A stretch of DNA of 37,999 nucleotides from an uncultured Aquimarina sp. (lineage in GTDB: Bacteria; Bacteroidota; Bacteroidia; Flavobacteriales; Flavobacteriaceae), in the NCBI GenBank assembly GCA_937929895.1, contig CALFUO010000121.1, positions 1 to 37,999 on the forward strand. The letters are read 5' to 3'. Shown one piece after another: positions 25,670-33,829 of this stretch (positions within the stretch are counted from its first letter, which is position 1; each line of letters opens with the position of its first letter). The notes under the pieces are model-generated. The model had not been told where the DNA came from. It saw only the letters and a program-made list of their open reading frames with translations, and ran no database searches. Position numbers and translations under genes: made by a program.

Positions 25670-26589
25670 TTATTTTTTAACACGATAAGTCCTTTTCCAT
25701 CGAATACATAACCAATATTCATAGGATCAAAGCTGGTTTTAAGTGCTGTTTTCAAATTATTATGCGTAAAAAAACCTGTAAATACTCTATTTAAATCAAT
25801 GCTTTCTGTGCGAATTTTAATGTTATACTGTCTTTCTAATTCTTGTATCAGTCGACCTAAAGGCACCTCCGAAAAACTACTTTTACCTTGTAACCAATCT
25901 GGTTGTGGGTTAGATATTTCAACTACAGAAAAGCCTTCTTTTGGAATATATTTAGCTCCTTTTCCGGGTGTAAGAATCACTTCTTGCTCCCCTTTTTGAA
26001 CACTTACTTTACCTTCATAGCAATGCACCTCGAATGTTTGGTCTCTAGCATACAAATTAAATGCTGTTCCTAAAACGGTCACTTTACCATTTTTGGTATT
26101 TACCACAAACGATGCTCCTTTCTTTACTTCAAAAAAAGCTTCTCCCTGTAATTGCAATACTTTGTCTTCTAAAAAAGATTTCTCATTATATTTTAAAGAG
26201 GAGTCCGCATTTAGGTGCACCACAGAATGATCCGGTAATGTTATGACATCCATTTGCCCATTCTTAGTATATACCGTAGTTATATCTTGAAAAAACAGGG
26301 CTTTTAATCCAATAAGTAATACAATTGTTGCTGCGGCACTATATAACCAAGTCATCGGTTTAATAACTCGAGACTTTTGATGCCCTTTATATGTGGCATT
26401 AAAATCCTTCTGCTCTTTCAATTTTTCTTCTATATCAAAAATAGGCTTATCGAATCGGTCAACACCTTTTAAGATATCCTTATACGCTAAATGGTCCTCT
26501 GTAGATTCAAAGGCTTGTTGATCCTCTTTAGAAAGATCTCCAGATAACCACTTTGCCAGAAAATTATTTTCATTGATATCTATTTTCAT
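25666..26589 (-). CDS. FecR-family anti-sigma regulator
   Basis: The 307-residue protein has a cytoplasmic N-terminal anti-sigma segment (NNFLAKWLSGDLSKEDQQAF), one transmembrane helix (about 80-100, WLYSAAATIVLLIGLKALFF), the FecR domain (about 105-200; GQMDVITLPDHSVVHLNADS, LQGEAFFEVKK, VLGTAFNLYA) and a C-terminal DUF4974-type domain (about 240-307) that contacts the receptor STN domain. It holds the ECF sigma factor inactive until the receptor signals. Its ATG overlaps the stop of the small ORF upstream by 4 nt, and its stop overlaps the receptor start by 4 nt. Confidence 0.93.
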   Translation of the reverse strand: MKIDINENNFLAKWLSGDLSKEDQQAFESTEDHLAYKDILKGVDRFDKPIFDIEEKLKEQKDFNATYKGHQKSRVIKPMTWLYSAAATIVLLIGLKALFFQDITTVYTKNGQMDVITLPDHSVVHLNADSSLKYNEKSFLEDKVLQLQGEAFFEVKKGASFVVNTKNGKVTVLGTAFNLYARDQTFEVHCYEGKVSVQKGEQEVILTPGKGAKYIPKEGFSVVEISNPQPDWLQGKSSFSEVPLGRLIQELERQYNIKIRTESIDLNRVFTGFFTHNNLKTALKTSFDPMNIGYVFDGKGLIVLKNK

Positions 26590-26744
26590 AAGCCTTCTTT
26601 TTGGTTTCTTCCGTTAGATGCACTTGAAAACACTAGTTTTTTATAGAGTGCCGATGTAACGAAAGTATTGAGTTCTTTCTTTGTTAGTTTACCATATATC
26701 CATTTATACAAAAACTCATTTTGATGCTGCTCTAAAAATTCCAT
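26586..26744 (-). CDS. Small ORF resembling the FecR N-terminus
   Basis: A 52-codon ORF starts 3 nt after the sigma-factor stop and ends in a TGA that overlaps the fecR ATG (ATGA). The product has NEFLYKWIYGKLTKKELNTF, which aligns without gaps to NNFLAKWLSGDLSKEDQQAF of the adjacent FecR protein (9 of 20 identical, most others similar). After that it is unrelated and lacks membrane or periplasmic parts. It therefore looks like a free-standing cytoplasmic anti-sigma-type peptide, or a decayed duplicate of the fecR 5' end. The tight spacing on both sides favours real translation. Function is inferred only. Confidence 0.6.
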   Translation of the reverse strand: MEFLEQHQNEFLYKWIYGKLTKKELNTFVTSALYKKLVFSSASNGRNQKEGL

Positions 26745-26747
26745 AGA

Positions 26748-27266
26748 TTAAATATTAGGAGTTTTTATTTTTTTCCTCAGAATAACTAATGCTAATTGCA
26801 TTCGTTTTTCGACTGCTTTTACAGAGATTTCTAAGAGTTCTGCTATCTCTTTATAAGTTTTCTTCTCTATTCTATTCAATAAAAAAACCTCTCGTTGCCC
26901 CTCTTTTAAACCAGAAATAGCCCTATTCAAACGCTCCATAAATTCCCTTTCTTCCATTTGAAATTCAGGAGATTCGTTCGTGTAATTTTTTCGAGGCATT
27001 TGCTGATATTTTAACACTGTTTTTTGATGAATAATAAGATTGATCGAGGCGTTGTTTGCCGTCTTGTACAAAAAACTTTTTGCTGCTACTAAAAGTATCT
27101 TAGCACAATTGACCCATAATTTCGCAAAACTATCTTGCACAATATCTTGAGCTTTATCCATATCCCCATATTTGTAATACAAGTAATAGCATATTTTTTC
27201 AGCGTGCTCACGATATAATTGATCGTATATTTTTTCTTCACAAACACTAGCTACTTTCTCTGGCAT
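26748..27266 (-). CDS. ECF RNA polymerase sigma factor, FecI-like
   Basis: The 172-residue sigma-70 family protein has region 2 (residues about 15-80, with YYKYGDMDKAQDIVQDSFAK typical of -10 recognition and core binding) and region 4 (about 118-165, REVFLLNRIEKKTYKEIAEL then a helix-turn-helix ISVKAVEKRMQLAL). Such factors direct transcription of the linked receptor operon and sometimes other loci. It is the first gene of the operon sigma / small ORF / FecR / TonB receptor, and would be released by FecR when the receptor is occupied. Upstream DNA (27267-27422) probably holds its promoter, but no consensus box was clear. Confidence 0.93.
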   Translation of the reverse strand: MPEKVASVCEEKIYDQLYREHAEKICYYLYYKYGDMDKAQDIVQDSFAKLWVNCAKILLVAAKSFLYKTANNASINLIIHQKTVLKYQQMPRKNYTNESPEFQMEEREFMERLNRAISGLKEGQREVFLLNRIEKKTYKEIAELLEISVKAVEKRMQLALVILRKKIKTPNI

Positions 27267-27350
27267 CTTTTAAAAAATTAAAGCGCTGTAATCCACTCCC
27301 TCAATGCAAGTATGCGGGGTATGTAACCGAAAACAACTTTTGTTAAAATG

Positions 27351-27364
27351 CGAGGCAAGCCTCG
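27351..27364. repeat. Short perfect GC hairpin
   Basis: CGAGGC-AA-GCCTCG, a 6-bp perfect inverted repeat in an AT-rich intergenic region between the sigma gene and the barrel protein gene. Could be a terminator core for the 27423-28010 gene, but no T run follows. Confidence 0.4.
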
Positions 27365-27422
27365 TGAAATTCGACTCATAATATGAGGTTCAATTATTAG
27401 GACAAAATATATAAATAAAGCA

Positions 27423-28010
27423 TTACCAAGTATACCCGATGGTAAAACGTAAAAGTAATCCTATCTCATTTTTTGTGCTTCTATCAAATGCACCCAAACG
27501 GGTTCTATAATCTAAAGATGCATTTGTTTCTGCAGTAAAACCTTTTAATGCTTTTTTAAATACCCATTGATATCCTGTTTTTGCGGCTATACCAACCCAT
27601 AATTCTTCTGCTCCTTTAATAATCATATTATTTTCTTTCAGTGCATTAAAGTTATTATAAACGGTTAATATCCCTCCGCCCATAAAAAATCCTTTGGGAG
27701 CTTTCTTTCTTTTTGATAAATAACGTCTTATATCTGTTTCGACAAATAGGTTATAGCTTCTTTCAGACATTTTACTATCAAAACGTCTTTTGCTAAAGTC
27801 CTGAAATAATTCAATTTCTAATGATGTTTTAGGCTTTATAACACGCTCGTAGCCTATACCAATAGCTCCTCCTAATGCATCGATAGGGTGTATTTTGATT
27901 ATATTTTTAGGTTTAAAATCTGTTTGCTGTTTCTCTTTTTTTGTTTCCTGAGCACTTAATGATACTATCATTAATAATCCTAAAAGAATACTCCAATCTA
28001 TTTTTTTCAT
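27423..28010 (-). CDS. Outer-membrane beta-barrel protein, DUF3575-like
   Basis: This 195-residue protein has a signal peptide (cut after LSAQ) and a Lys/Glu-rich spacer, then KPKNIIKIHPIDALGGAIG followed by IGYERVIKPKTSLEIEL and further alternating strands to a final aromatic residue (FTIGYTW), as usual for 8-stranded small barrels. The 'N..K.np....g.....yEr.l..k.sl.' pattern suggests DUF3575. Role unknown. Its leader region carries a 42-bp sequence shared with the next gene upstream (28184-29119), so the two may be controlled together. Confidence 0.65.
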   Translation of the reverse strand: MKKIDWSILLGLLMIVSLSAQETKKEKQQTDFKPKNIIKIHPIDALGGAIGIGYERVIKPKTSLEIELFQDFSKRRFDSKMSERSYNLFVETDIRRYLSKRKKAPKGFFMGGGILTVYNNFNALKENNMIIKGAEELWVGIAAKTGYQWVFKKALKGFTAETNASLDYRTRLGAFDRSTKNEIGLLLRFTIGYTW

Positions 28011-28047
28011 AATTCTAATTTATATGTGGTTCGGTTAAAACTTTACC

Positions 28048-28089
28048 CTCCTAAAACACATGAATTGATAAATACCCTAATAAAAATTT
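28048..28089 (-). promoter_or_regulatory. Leader element shared with the hydrolase-like gene, copy 1
   Basis: A 42-bp sequence 37 nt upstream of the barrel gene. It matches 29147-29188 at 38 of 42 positions. On the minus strand it contains TTAGGGT and ATTCATGTGTTTTAGGAG. Likely a regulator-binding or promoter region kept from a duplication. Confidence 0.5.
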
Positions 28090-28183
28090 CATTTAAAATA
28101 AACTACCTCGGGGCAAGCATTGGGGTCTTTGTATCCCTTTGGCAGCGTGAATAAAAAATTGATCAAAAGGCTAGTAGTTATTA

Positions 28184-29119
28184 TTATTCTATACCAAATG
28201 CTTCCTTAAAACCCTGTGTAATAAAATCGAAAAAGGTTTCACTATAATTCCCACTTCCTGCAATTATGTTGGCATTTTTCAATTCTAAAAACTCTATTTC
28301 TTCTGTTGTGAGTCGACCAACCGCTTCATCAGTTGCTCCATAGATATACGTTACGGAAGATAGATCCTCAATAGGTTTAAAGAGTTTCGTATATCTGTTC
28401 ATCCCTATTCCTGCAGTTATTTTGGCTAGGTTTCTTTCATCCACTCCAACAACAGGTTCTGGATCAATCATAGGGGTAACTCCATTTTCAAAAAAACCAT
28501 TTATCCCTTCTAAAGACCATTGCCATATAATGTCATTGATATCTAACCTTCCTGTGATAATTAAATACTTATCAGCACTATCTATTCCTTTTTTAGCAAT
28601 AAGTTCTTGTGTGATAAAAGCACCAAATGAAATTCCTAATACATATACCGTCCTTCCCTGATCTTTAAAATAGGTAACTACTTTATATAGCATTTCTATA
28701 CTTTCTGTATTCAATGCAATTGCTTGATCTAATGTAATGCCATTACCATCTAATATACTTGGATTCAACGTTTGCGCTTGATGCACATTTACCGCTAAAA
28801 GATCTGCGGTGTTAAGACTTTCGACTATCAAGTCTACTTCAAAAGTGCTGAACTCTGTTGAAGGATCACTTTGTGCATTAATTATGACTGTTGAAGCATT
28901 TTCATTTCCTTTAAAGTAGATTAACTCTTTAATTTCTTCTGATATTCCTTTCTTTTCCGAAGAAGGTCTGTCATCATCCTTAGAACAGGAAGCTAAAACA
29001 ATTGATAAAAATGCGATTAGTATTAAATTCGAAACTAAATGAACTTGACTAAAATTTATCCTTTTTGCCCCCCTTGATACTAATAATTTCTCAATAGCAC
29101 TCTGATTGTATTTTTTCAT
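28184..29119 (-). CDS. Alpha/beta-hydrolase-like lipoprotein
   Basis: This 311-residue protein has a long basic N-region, a hydrophobic helix and a lipobox (LASC, Cys45) followed by SKDDD. The body contains YVLGISFGAFITQEL, whose G-x-S-x-G (GISFG) is the nucleophile elbow of alpha/beta hydrolases, after a strand and EMLYKVVTYFKDQG helix. A late Asp and His expected for a triad are not certain. The 44-residue stretch before the lipobox is unusually long, and no shorter ATG start exists. It probably acts at the outer or inner membrane; substrate unknown. Confidence 0.6.
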   Translation of the reverse strand: MKKYNQSAIEKLLVSRGAKRINFSQVHLVSNLILIAFLSIVLASCSKDDDRPSSEKKGISEEIKELIYFKGNENASTVIINAQSDPSTEFSTFEVDLIVESLNTADLLAVNVHQAQTLNPSILDGNGITLDQAIALNTESIEMLYKVVTYFKDQGRTVYVLGISFGAFITQELIAKKGIDSADKYLIITGRLDINDIIWQWSLEGINGFFENGVTPMIDPEPVVGVDERNLAKITAGIGMNRYTKLFKPIEDLSSVTYIYGATDEAVGRLTTEEIEFLELKNANIIAGSGNYSETFFDFITQGFKEAFGIE

Positions 29120-29146
29120 GATGTTTTCTTGTTTTAAAATTTCACA

Positions 29147-29188
29147 CTCCTAAAACACATGAATTGGGATACACCCTAATAAAAATTT
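29147..29188 (-). promoter_or_regulatory. Leader element shared with the barrel gene, copy 2
   Basis: Lies 27 nt upstream of the hydrolase-like gene and matches 28048-28089 at 38 of 42 positions. Same orientation and similar distance to the start codon in both. Confidence 0.5.
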
Positions 29189-29276
29189 ATTAATTATCTA
29201 TACCACGTTGGTTGAAAACAATTAGGGACTAGCCAAAAAGACTAATCCCCAATCCCCCACATAAGTGGCCTAACTT

Positions 29277-29305
29277 ATACCAATCCTATTATTTCCGAAT
29301 TGGTA
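29277..29305. repeat. Minimal MITE-like end pair
   Basis: ATACCAAT followed almost at once by TATTATTTCCGAATTGGTA: the two inverted ends of the 21506-21663 element with nearly all interior deleted. Both copies are preceded by the same bases (AACTT). Confidence 0.6.
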
Positions 29306-29317
29306 GTTGAACAACTG

Positions 29318-30487
29318 CTACCACTTATAATTTTTAGCTTTTGCTTGTTTTTTTATGGCCTTATTGATGGCACTTTCTAATTCACCTTTCGATTCTTCTT
29401 TCTTTTGGTTTTGATCGATGTAGGTTCTTCGCTTTTTACTCAATTCTTTAATTTGCTTTTGAATCTTGATACGCTCCTCTTTTTTCTCTTTTACATAAGT
29501 CTTAATCTCTTCTGTAGATTTTCCTTGAAGTGGCGCTGCTAAACTAGACTTATCCACATCTTCCAATTCAACAGTTTCCTCTTCTAAGGCATCTACCAAA
29601 TCCCAAGACTTGTTTTTATACAAACGCGAACTTTTACTTTCTGCTCGTTTGATAGCTACAGCCTTTTCCATTTTTACCGCATTTACATCTTGTTGAGATT
29701 GCATAGCTGCTTTTGCCACTCCGCTACTACCATATGAAACATAGGTGGTATTCAGTTTCTTATTCAATTCCATCATTTCGTCATCATATGGCGTATCGAT
29801 ATGCACTACCTTTTTGTTATGATCGATAGCGATATACTCCCCTCCTCCTACTTTAGCTCCAGATTGCCAACTACCGCGTATGCCTTCATTATAATCTCCA
29901 CAAAAAATAGTATTGACTACAATACCTTTCTTTTTAGAATTTAATACGGCATCAGTATAATGCACACTTCCCTGTGTGAATGGTTCGTTACCTGCAATGA
30001 AGATCAATTTTAAACCGTCCTCCGTTGCTCCCCAATCTAAATCGTCTAAAGAAGTTTGGATCACTTGTCCGCAATACTCGGCGCTTCCATTGGTTCTTAA
30101 AGCAAATAATTTTTCTGAAACATCATCTAAGTCTCCCGTGAATCCTTGCAGCTGGTGTATGTGTCCTTTATGCCCATAATTATAACTTCCATATTCGTAC
30201 AACGCTATTTTTAGCTCTGGTTGACTTTCATCACTCGCTTTGATACCATTAAACTTATTTACGATATCCCAAAGCTGTGATTTTGCTTGTTCTATTAAAC
30301 CATCCATACTTCCACTTACATCTAGTAGAATTGCAATTTTGACTTCGTTGGCCTTTTCTTCTGATTTATCAGATTCTTTGTATTCAATAGTGTTGTACGG
30401 TGTTTTTGCTTTTACATCACAACTAGACATCAATGCTATTACGACTAATGAGGTTATGATTCGGGTACTATATTTTAGAATTTTCAT
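29318..30487 (-). CDS. VWA-domain lipoprotein
   Basis: The 389-residue protein has a lipobox (LMSSC, Cys23) and a von Willebrand A domain (about 48-235) with an intact MIDAS start ILLDVSGSMDGLIEQAKSQL (Asp56, Ser58, Ser60), FIAGNEPFTQG and VVNTIFCGDYNEGIRGSW. From about 240 to the end it is helical and highly charged, with a Lys/Glu-rich coiled-coil tail (about 325-389). The domain normally mediates metal-dependent protein contacts. It probably sits facing the periplasm or surface. A decayed copy of its start region lies upstream (30740-30802). Partner unknown. Confidence 0.82.
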   Translation of the reverse strand: MKILKYSTRIITSLVVIALMSSCDVKAKTPYNTIEYKESDKSEEKANEVKIAILLDVSGSMDGLIEQAKSQLWDIVNKFNGIKASDESQPELKIALYEYGSYNYGHKGHIHQLQGFTGDLDDVSEKLFALRTNGSAEYCGQVIQTSLDDLDWGATEDGLKLIFIAGNEPFTQGSVHYTDAVLNSKKKGIVVNTIFCGDYNEGIRGSWQSGAKVGGGEYIAIDHNKKVVHIDTPYDDEMMELNKKLNTTYVSYGSSGVAKAAMQSQQDVNAVKMEKAVAIKRAESKSSRLYKNKSWDLVDALEEETVELEDVDKSSLAAPLQGKSTEEIKTYVKEKKEERIKIQKQIKELSKKRRTYIDQNQKKEESKGELESAINKAIKKQAKAKNYKW

Positions 30488-30895
30488 GATGATAGATTTT
30501 TAAGATGAATACTTTTATTTTGAGAATTGTCTTGACATAAATACTCAGTGTACTTTTTGCTAAAAAGTAACCAAAAAGGCTAGTGTGAATTTTATCAATT
30601 GAAAATTGATAGGAACCACCAGCCACATAGAAAATTAAAGGCTATCGGCAATTTTCTATCCCTGCCTTTGCCCCTCTTCCTTCAATTTTTCAACAGATAC
30701 AACTATAAACTAAGGGAACAATTGCATTCCGAACGTTTTTCAATTACAAATACTAGAGGATAATAACTTTATAAGTTCAAATACAGTATTTAGAGTTTTC
30801 ATTATGATTTATTTTAAGGTCAATATTGTTTCTTTTTACTAATAGGAGTTTCTGTTGATTCTTATACTGAATGTACTTTTTGCTAAAAAATAAAT
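30488..30895. other. Intergenic region with hairpins and a decayed duplication, 408 bp
   Basis: Contains a perfect hairpin TATCAATT-GAA-AATTGATA (30593-30611), a second with ATAGAAAATT / AATTTTCTAT arms (30627-30659), and two related segments: 30541-30570 and 30864-30893 match at 27 of 30 positions, and the DNA around the VWA start (30473-30500) resembles 30790-30815. Confidence 0.5.
30740..30802 (-). pseudogene. Remnant of a duplicated VWA-lipoprotein start
   Basis: A 20-codon frame begins MKTLNTVFELIKLLSSS and stops before any lipobox. It resembles MKILKYSTRIITSLVV of the neighbouring VWA gene, and the flanking DNA on its upstream side also matches the VWA gene's upstream side. Probably what remains of a tandem copy. 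Evidence is short. Confidence 0.35.
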
Positions 30896-31603
30896 TCAAC
30901 TAATCTTGAATTTGACTTGCATTGTACTGATTAGCCTAATTTTTTCGAATTGAAGTATTGGGTAACGTTCAGATTTTAATCTAGAAATAGAATAATTGTA
31001 TTCCATTGAAATATTGGTAGTATTAGAATTGTGATTTTGCTGACTATAATTCAGTTCATTGATATAGATCGCTTTTCCACATACCTGATCAATAGCTTTA
31101 GTCAGCATTTCAGCTTTGTGCTTTGCTATTTTTATAGCATTTATTTGGACCTCTTCCCTAAACTGTTTCAATTTTGAATGGCTTACTTTTTCTATAGAAA
31201 TATTGGTGATTCCTAAAGGCTTAAGCTTTCGAAACACCTCAACGGTGGTTTCTGAATCGCATAATAGCAACTCGTACTCTTTTGTAGCAATTGCTTTATC
31301 ATTTTTAAGCCAATGACGATTTAAATTACTAGCCATATCTTTAATTTTTAATTCTTTAGTAACGTCAATTCCTTCTTTACTTAATTTTGTAATCATCTCG
31401 TTTTCTACCTCTTCTATACTTTTATTTTGAGGTAGATCATCTTCATGAATTAAAATCTTTAGATAAATCTCGTCTGGAATGATTTCTATTTCAGCTTTAC
31501 CCGTTACTTCTATATAATTTTGGTCTATAAAATTTTTAGTCCCATTTTGAGCTAAAGATTTGAAGGTCAAAAACGAAATAATTATGAGTACAATAAATTT
31601 CAT
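30896..31603 (-). CDS. SIMPL (DUF541) domain protein
   Basis: The 235-residue exported protein starts at ATG 31603 with a signal peptide (MKFIVLIIISFLTFKSLAQ); the frame is open further to a GTG at 31687, but that adds a hydrophilic stretch before the signal. The body has YIEVTGKAEIEIIPDEIYL, the typical DUF541 entry strand, KIAKHKAEMLTKAIDQ and a C-terminal strand ISTMQVKFKIS. SIMPL proteins (YggE/BP26 relatives) are periplasmic or surface proteins with a poorly defined role, sometimes in oxidative stress. It is divergent from the sensor-kinase gene and shares the intergenic region with 21-bp-period repeats. Confidence 0.8.
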   Translation of the reverse strand: MKFIVLIIISFLTFKSLAQNGTKNFIDQNYIEVTGKAEIEIIPDEIYLKILIHEDDLPQNKSIEEVENEMITKLSKEGIDVTKELKIKDMASNLNRHWLKNDKAIATKEYELLLCDSETTVEVFRKLKPLGITNISIEKVSHSKLKQFREEVQINAIKIAKHKAEMLTKAIDQVCGKAIYINELNYSQQNHNSNTTNISMEYNYSISRLKSERYPILQFEKIRLISTMQVKFKIS

Positions 31604-31693
31604 AAAACAGTATTTAAGATGAATATTTCCTTTCACTACCGTAAATCTACTGTTGAAGTATTCCTTAAAAAACCGCCAACGAGTCACTGCCCT

Positions 31694-31731
31694 TTTTGAA
31701 TATGTGAATGCTACTTTTGAATGTGTGAAAG
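31694..31731 (+). promoter_or_regulatory. Direct repeats with 21-bp period, likely LytTR-type operator
   Basis: TTTTGAATATGTGAATG (31694-31710) is followed at exactly 21 bp by TTTTGAATGTGTGAAAG (31715-31731), 15 of 17 identical. LytTR regulators typically bind two direct repeats about two helical turns apart. The site lies 80 bp before the LytS/LytTR pair and 91 bp before the divergent SIMPL gene, so it may control either or both. Binding is inferred. Confidence 0.55.
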
Positions 31732-31810
31732 GGTATTTATAGACTATTTCTTTATACTTAAGCCTAGAAGTACGTTTTTATATACCGCTGAAAGTGGTTA
31801 AGTTTAGGGC

Positions 31811-33829
31811 ATGCTTAAAAGAAATTACATAGCTATACTCTTGATTTTTCTAATGTCATTTACTTATGCTCAGAAGAAAGAAGCGTATAAATCTCAACGT
31901 AAATGGACTTCGAAAAGAAAGGTATCTGAAAAGGATTTAAGGTATGGGCAGTACTTAAGTTCTGCCATAGCTTTTAGAACTAAGGATTTAGAAAAAAGTA
32001 TCGATTACATTTCTAAATCTATTGAAGTGCTAGGACGAGAAGCTCGAGGAGAAAAACTAGCTTTGTCTTTGACAGAACTTAGTAAGACCTATCAATACCA
32101 TAAACAATACAATCTAGCTTTAGAAAATATTAAGAATGCTCTGAAAGAAAATTATACAATCGATAGAGAATTACTGCTTGGGCAAATACTATTATTAAAC
32201 CATGATATTAATAAAGCTCGAAGTGTTTTTCTGTCCGTATTACAACTCAAAAATAGTACCCCTGCACAACAGGTTGAAGCCTATGAAGGACTTGGAGATA
32301 GTTATCGAACTTTAGGTTTCGATGAAAAAGCAAAAGAATATTATACGAAAGGAGTTTCACTTGCTATTAAAACAAAACCGTCGAAATTATCTAGTTTAAA
32401 TACTAAAATTGGTGATGTACTTGCAGAGCAAAATCAATTACAACAAGCAGAGGAATTCTATGATAATTCACTAAAAATTTCAGCCAAAGAGACTCCTAAA
32501 AAGGCTGTTATTGTAAAAGAAAAAGTAGCGGATTATTACAATAAGAACAATCAATTTGATGAAGAAATTAAGCTTCGAAAGGAAACCGTCAAAAAACTAG
32601 AAGAAGTAAAATTAGCTCCTTTAAAGAGAGCAAACACTACTTCTGATATCGAAAAATGGTTATCTGAAACAGAAGATTCCGAACCCTTGAAGAACCAAAA
32701 AATTACAACTCAAAGTACAAAGTTAAAAATAGCTACTGCCTACAAAGCCAAAAATGAATATGACGATGCTATTGACTACTTAAAAAATAGTATTGAAGAC
32801 GCCAAAGCTGATAATGATTTAATAGTTCAAAAAGATGCTCTAAAAGCACTTGCCGAACTTTATAAAGAACAAAAGGATTATAAAAAATCATTAGTAACTT
32901 ATGAGTCGTATACCAAAGTAGCCGAATCTTTATATGCTAAAAAAGAGCAAGAAGCAGAAGAAATTATTACTAGTAACCAGGTAATTGTAGCTAGGCAAAG
33001 TAAGATCAATACCCTTGAGAAAGACCGTGAATTATATTCTAGTCGTACTAATCTTGCTAAAACAGAAGAGCAACTAATAAGAGAAAGTAATAAGCGTCAA
33101 CGCCTTATTATTTACTCGTTAACTTTAGGATTACTCCTTATGGGATTGGTTACTTATTTCTTTTACAAAAGCAATAAACAAAAGGAGTTTACGAATAATT
33201 TATTGGCTTTAAAATCCCTACGCTCACAAATGAATCCTCACTTTATTTTTAATGCCTTAAACTCTGTAAATAATTTTATTGCCAAAAGTGACGAACGTAG
33301 TGCGAATCGTTTCTTAAGTGATTTTTCTACCTTAATGCGTTCGGTATTAGAAAACTCTGAAGAGGATTTTATTCCTTTGTCTAAAGAGCTAAAATTGTTA
33401 AAACTTTATACTGAATTAGAGCATTCTCGTTTCCCTGATAAGTTTGATTACAAAATTGACATCGATCCACACATTGACGTGGATAGTTTTCAAATTCCTC
33501 CAATGCTTTTGCAACCCTATATCGAAAATGCGATATGGCATGGTTTGCGTTATAAAGAAGGAAAGGGCTTTTTGCATATTGATTTAAAGGCATTGGATAA
33601 CAATACCATTACTATTAAAATTGAAGATAATGGTATTGGAAGAAAAAAATCACAAGCTATAAAAACGCAACATCAGAAAAAACAACGCTCTAAAGGAATG
33701 GGGAACATAAAAAAGCGAATTGCTGTACTCAACCAAATGTATAAGGATAAAGTAGATGTTACCATTACTGATGTAAATACTGATGGCACGGGAACTTGTG
33801 TCATGTTAAAACTTAAAAAAGAGGCTTAA
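31811..33829 (+). CDS. TPR-containing sensor histidine kinase, LytS type
   Basis: The 672-residue protein has a signal peptide (1-20), a periplasmic part with tetratricopeptide repeats (about 45-385; ALENIKNALKENY, AYEGLGDSYRTLGFDEKAKE, ATAYKAKNEYDDAIDYLKNS), one transmembrane helix (about 431-450), then the LytS-type His_kinase domain with LRSQMNPHFIFNALNSVNNF (phospho-acceptor His477) and an HATPase domain (LLQPYIENAIWHGL N-box, IEDNGIGRKKS, SKGMGNIKKR). The TPR part probably senses a protein or peptide signal. Its stop overlaps the response regulator start by one base, so the two are cotranslated. Confidence 0.93.
   Translation: MLKRNYIAILLIFLMSFTYAQKKEAYKSQRKWTSKRKVSEKDLRYGQYLSSAIAFRTKDLEKSIDYISKSIEVLGREARGEKLALSLTELSKTYQYHKQYNLALENIKNALKENYTIDRELLLGQILLLNHDINKARSVFLSVLQLKNSTPAQQVEAYEGLGDSYRTLGFDEKAKEYYTKGVSLAIKTKPSKLSSLNTKIGDVLAEQNQLQQAEEFYDNSLKISAKETPKKAVIVKEKVADYYNKNNQFDEEIKLRKETVKKLEEVKLAPLKRANTTSDIEKWLSETEDSEPLKNQKITTQSTKLKIATAYKAKNEYDDAIDYLKNSIEDAKADNDLIVQKDALKALAELYKEQKDYKKSLVTYESYTKVAESLYAKKEQEAEEIITSNQVIVARQSKINTLEKDRELYSSRTNLAKTEEQLIRESNKRQRLIIYSLTLGLLLMGLVTYFFYKSNKQKEFTNNLLALKSLRSQMNPHFIFNALNSVNNFIAKSDERSANRFLSDFSTLMRSVLENSEEDFIPLSKELKLLKLYTELEHSRFPDKFDYKIDIDPHIDVDSFQIPPMLLQPYIENAIWHGLRYKEGKGFLHIDLKALDNNTITIKIEDNGIGRKKSQAIKTQHQKKQRSKGMGNIKKRIAVLNQMYKDKVDVTITDVNTDGTGTCVMLKLKKEA

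Noticed and set aside
28100-28160. GC-rich patch past the hydrolase-like gene
   Set aside because: No stable perfect inverted repeat with a T run could be drawn, so no terminator is called.
31604-31687. Longer SIMPL protein from a GTG
   Set aside because: It would put 28 hydrophilic residues before a good signal peptide; ATG 31603 is far more likely.
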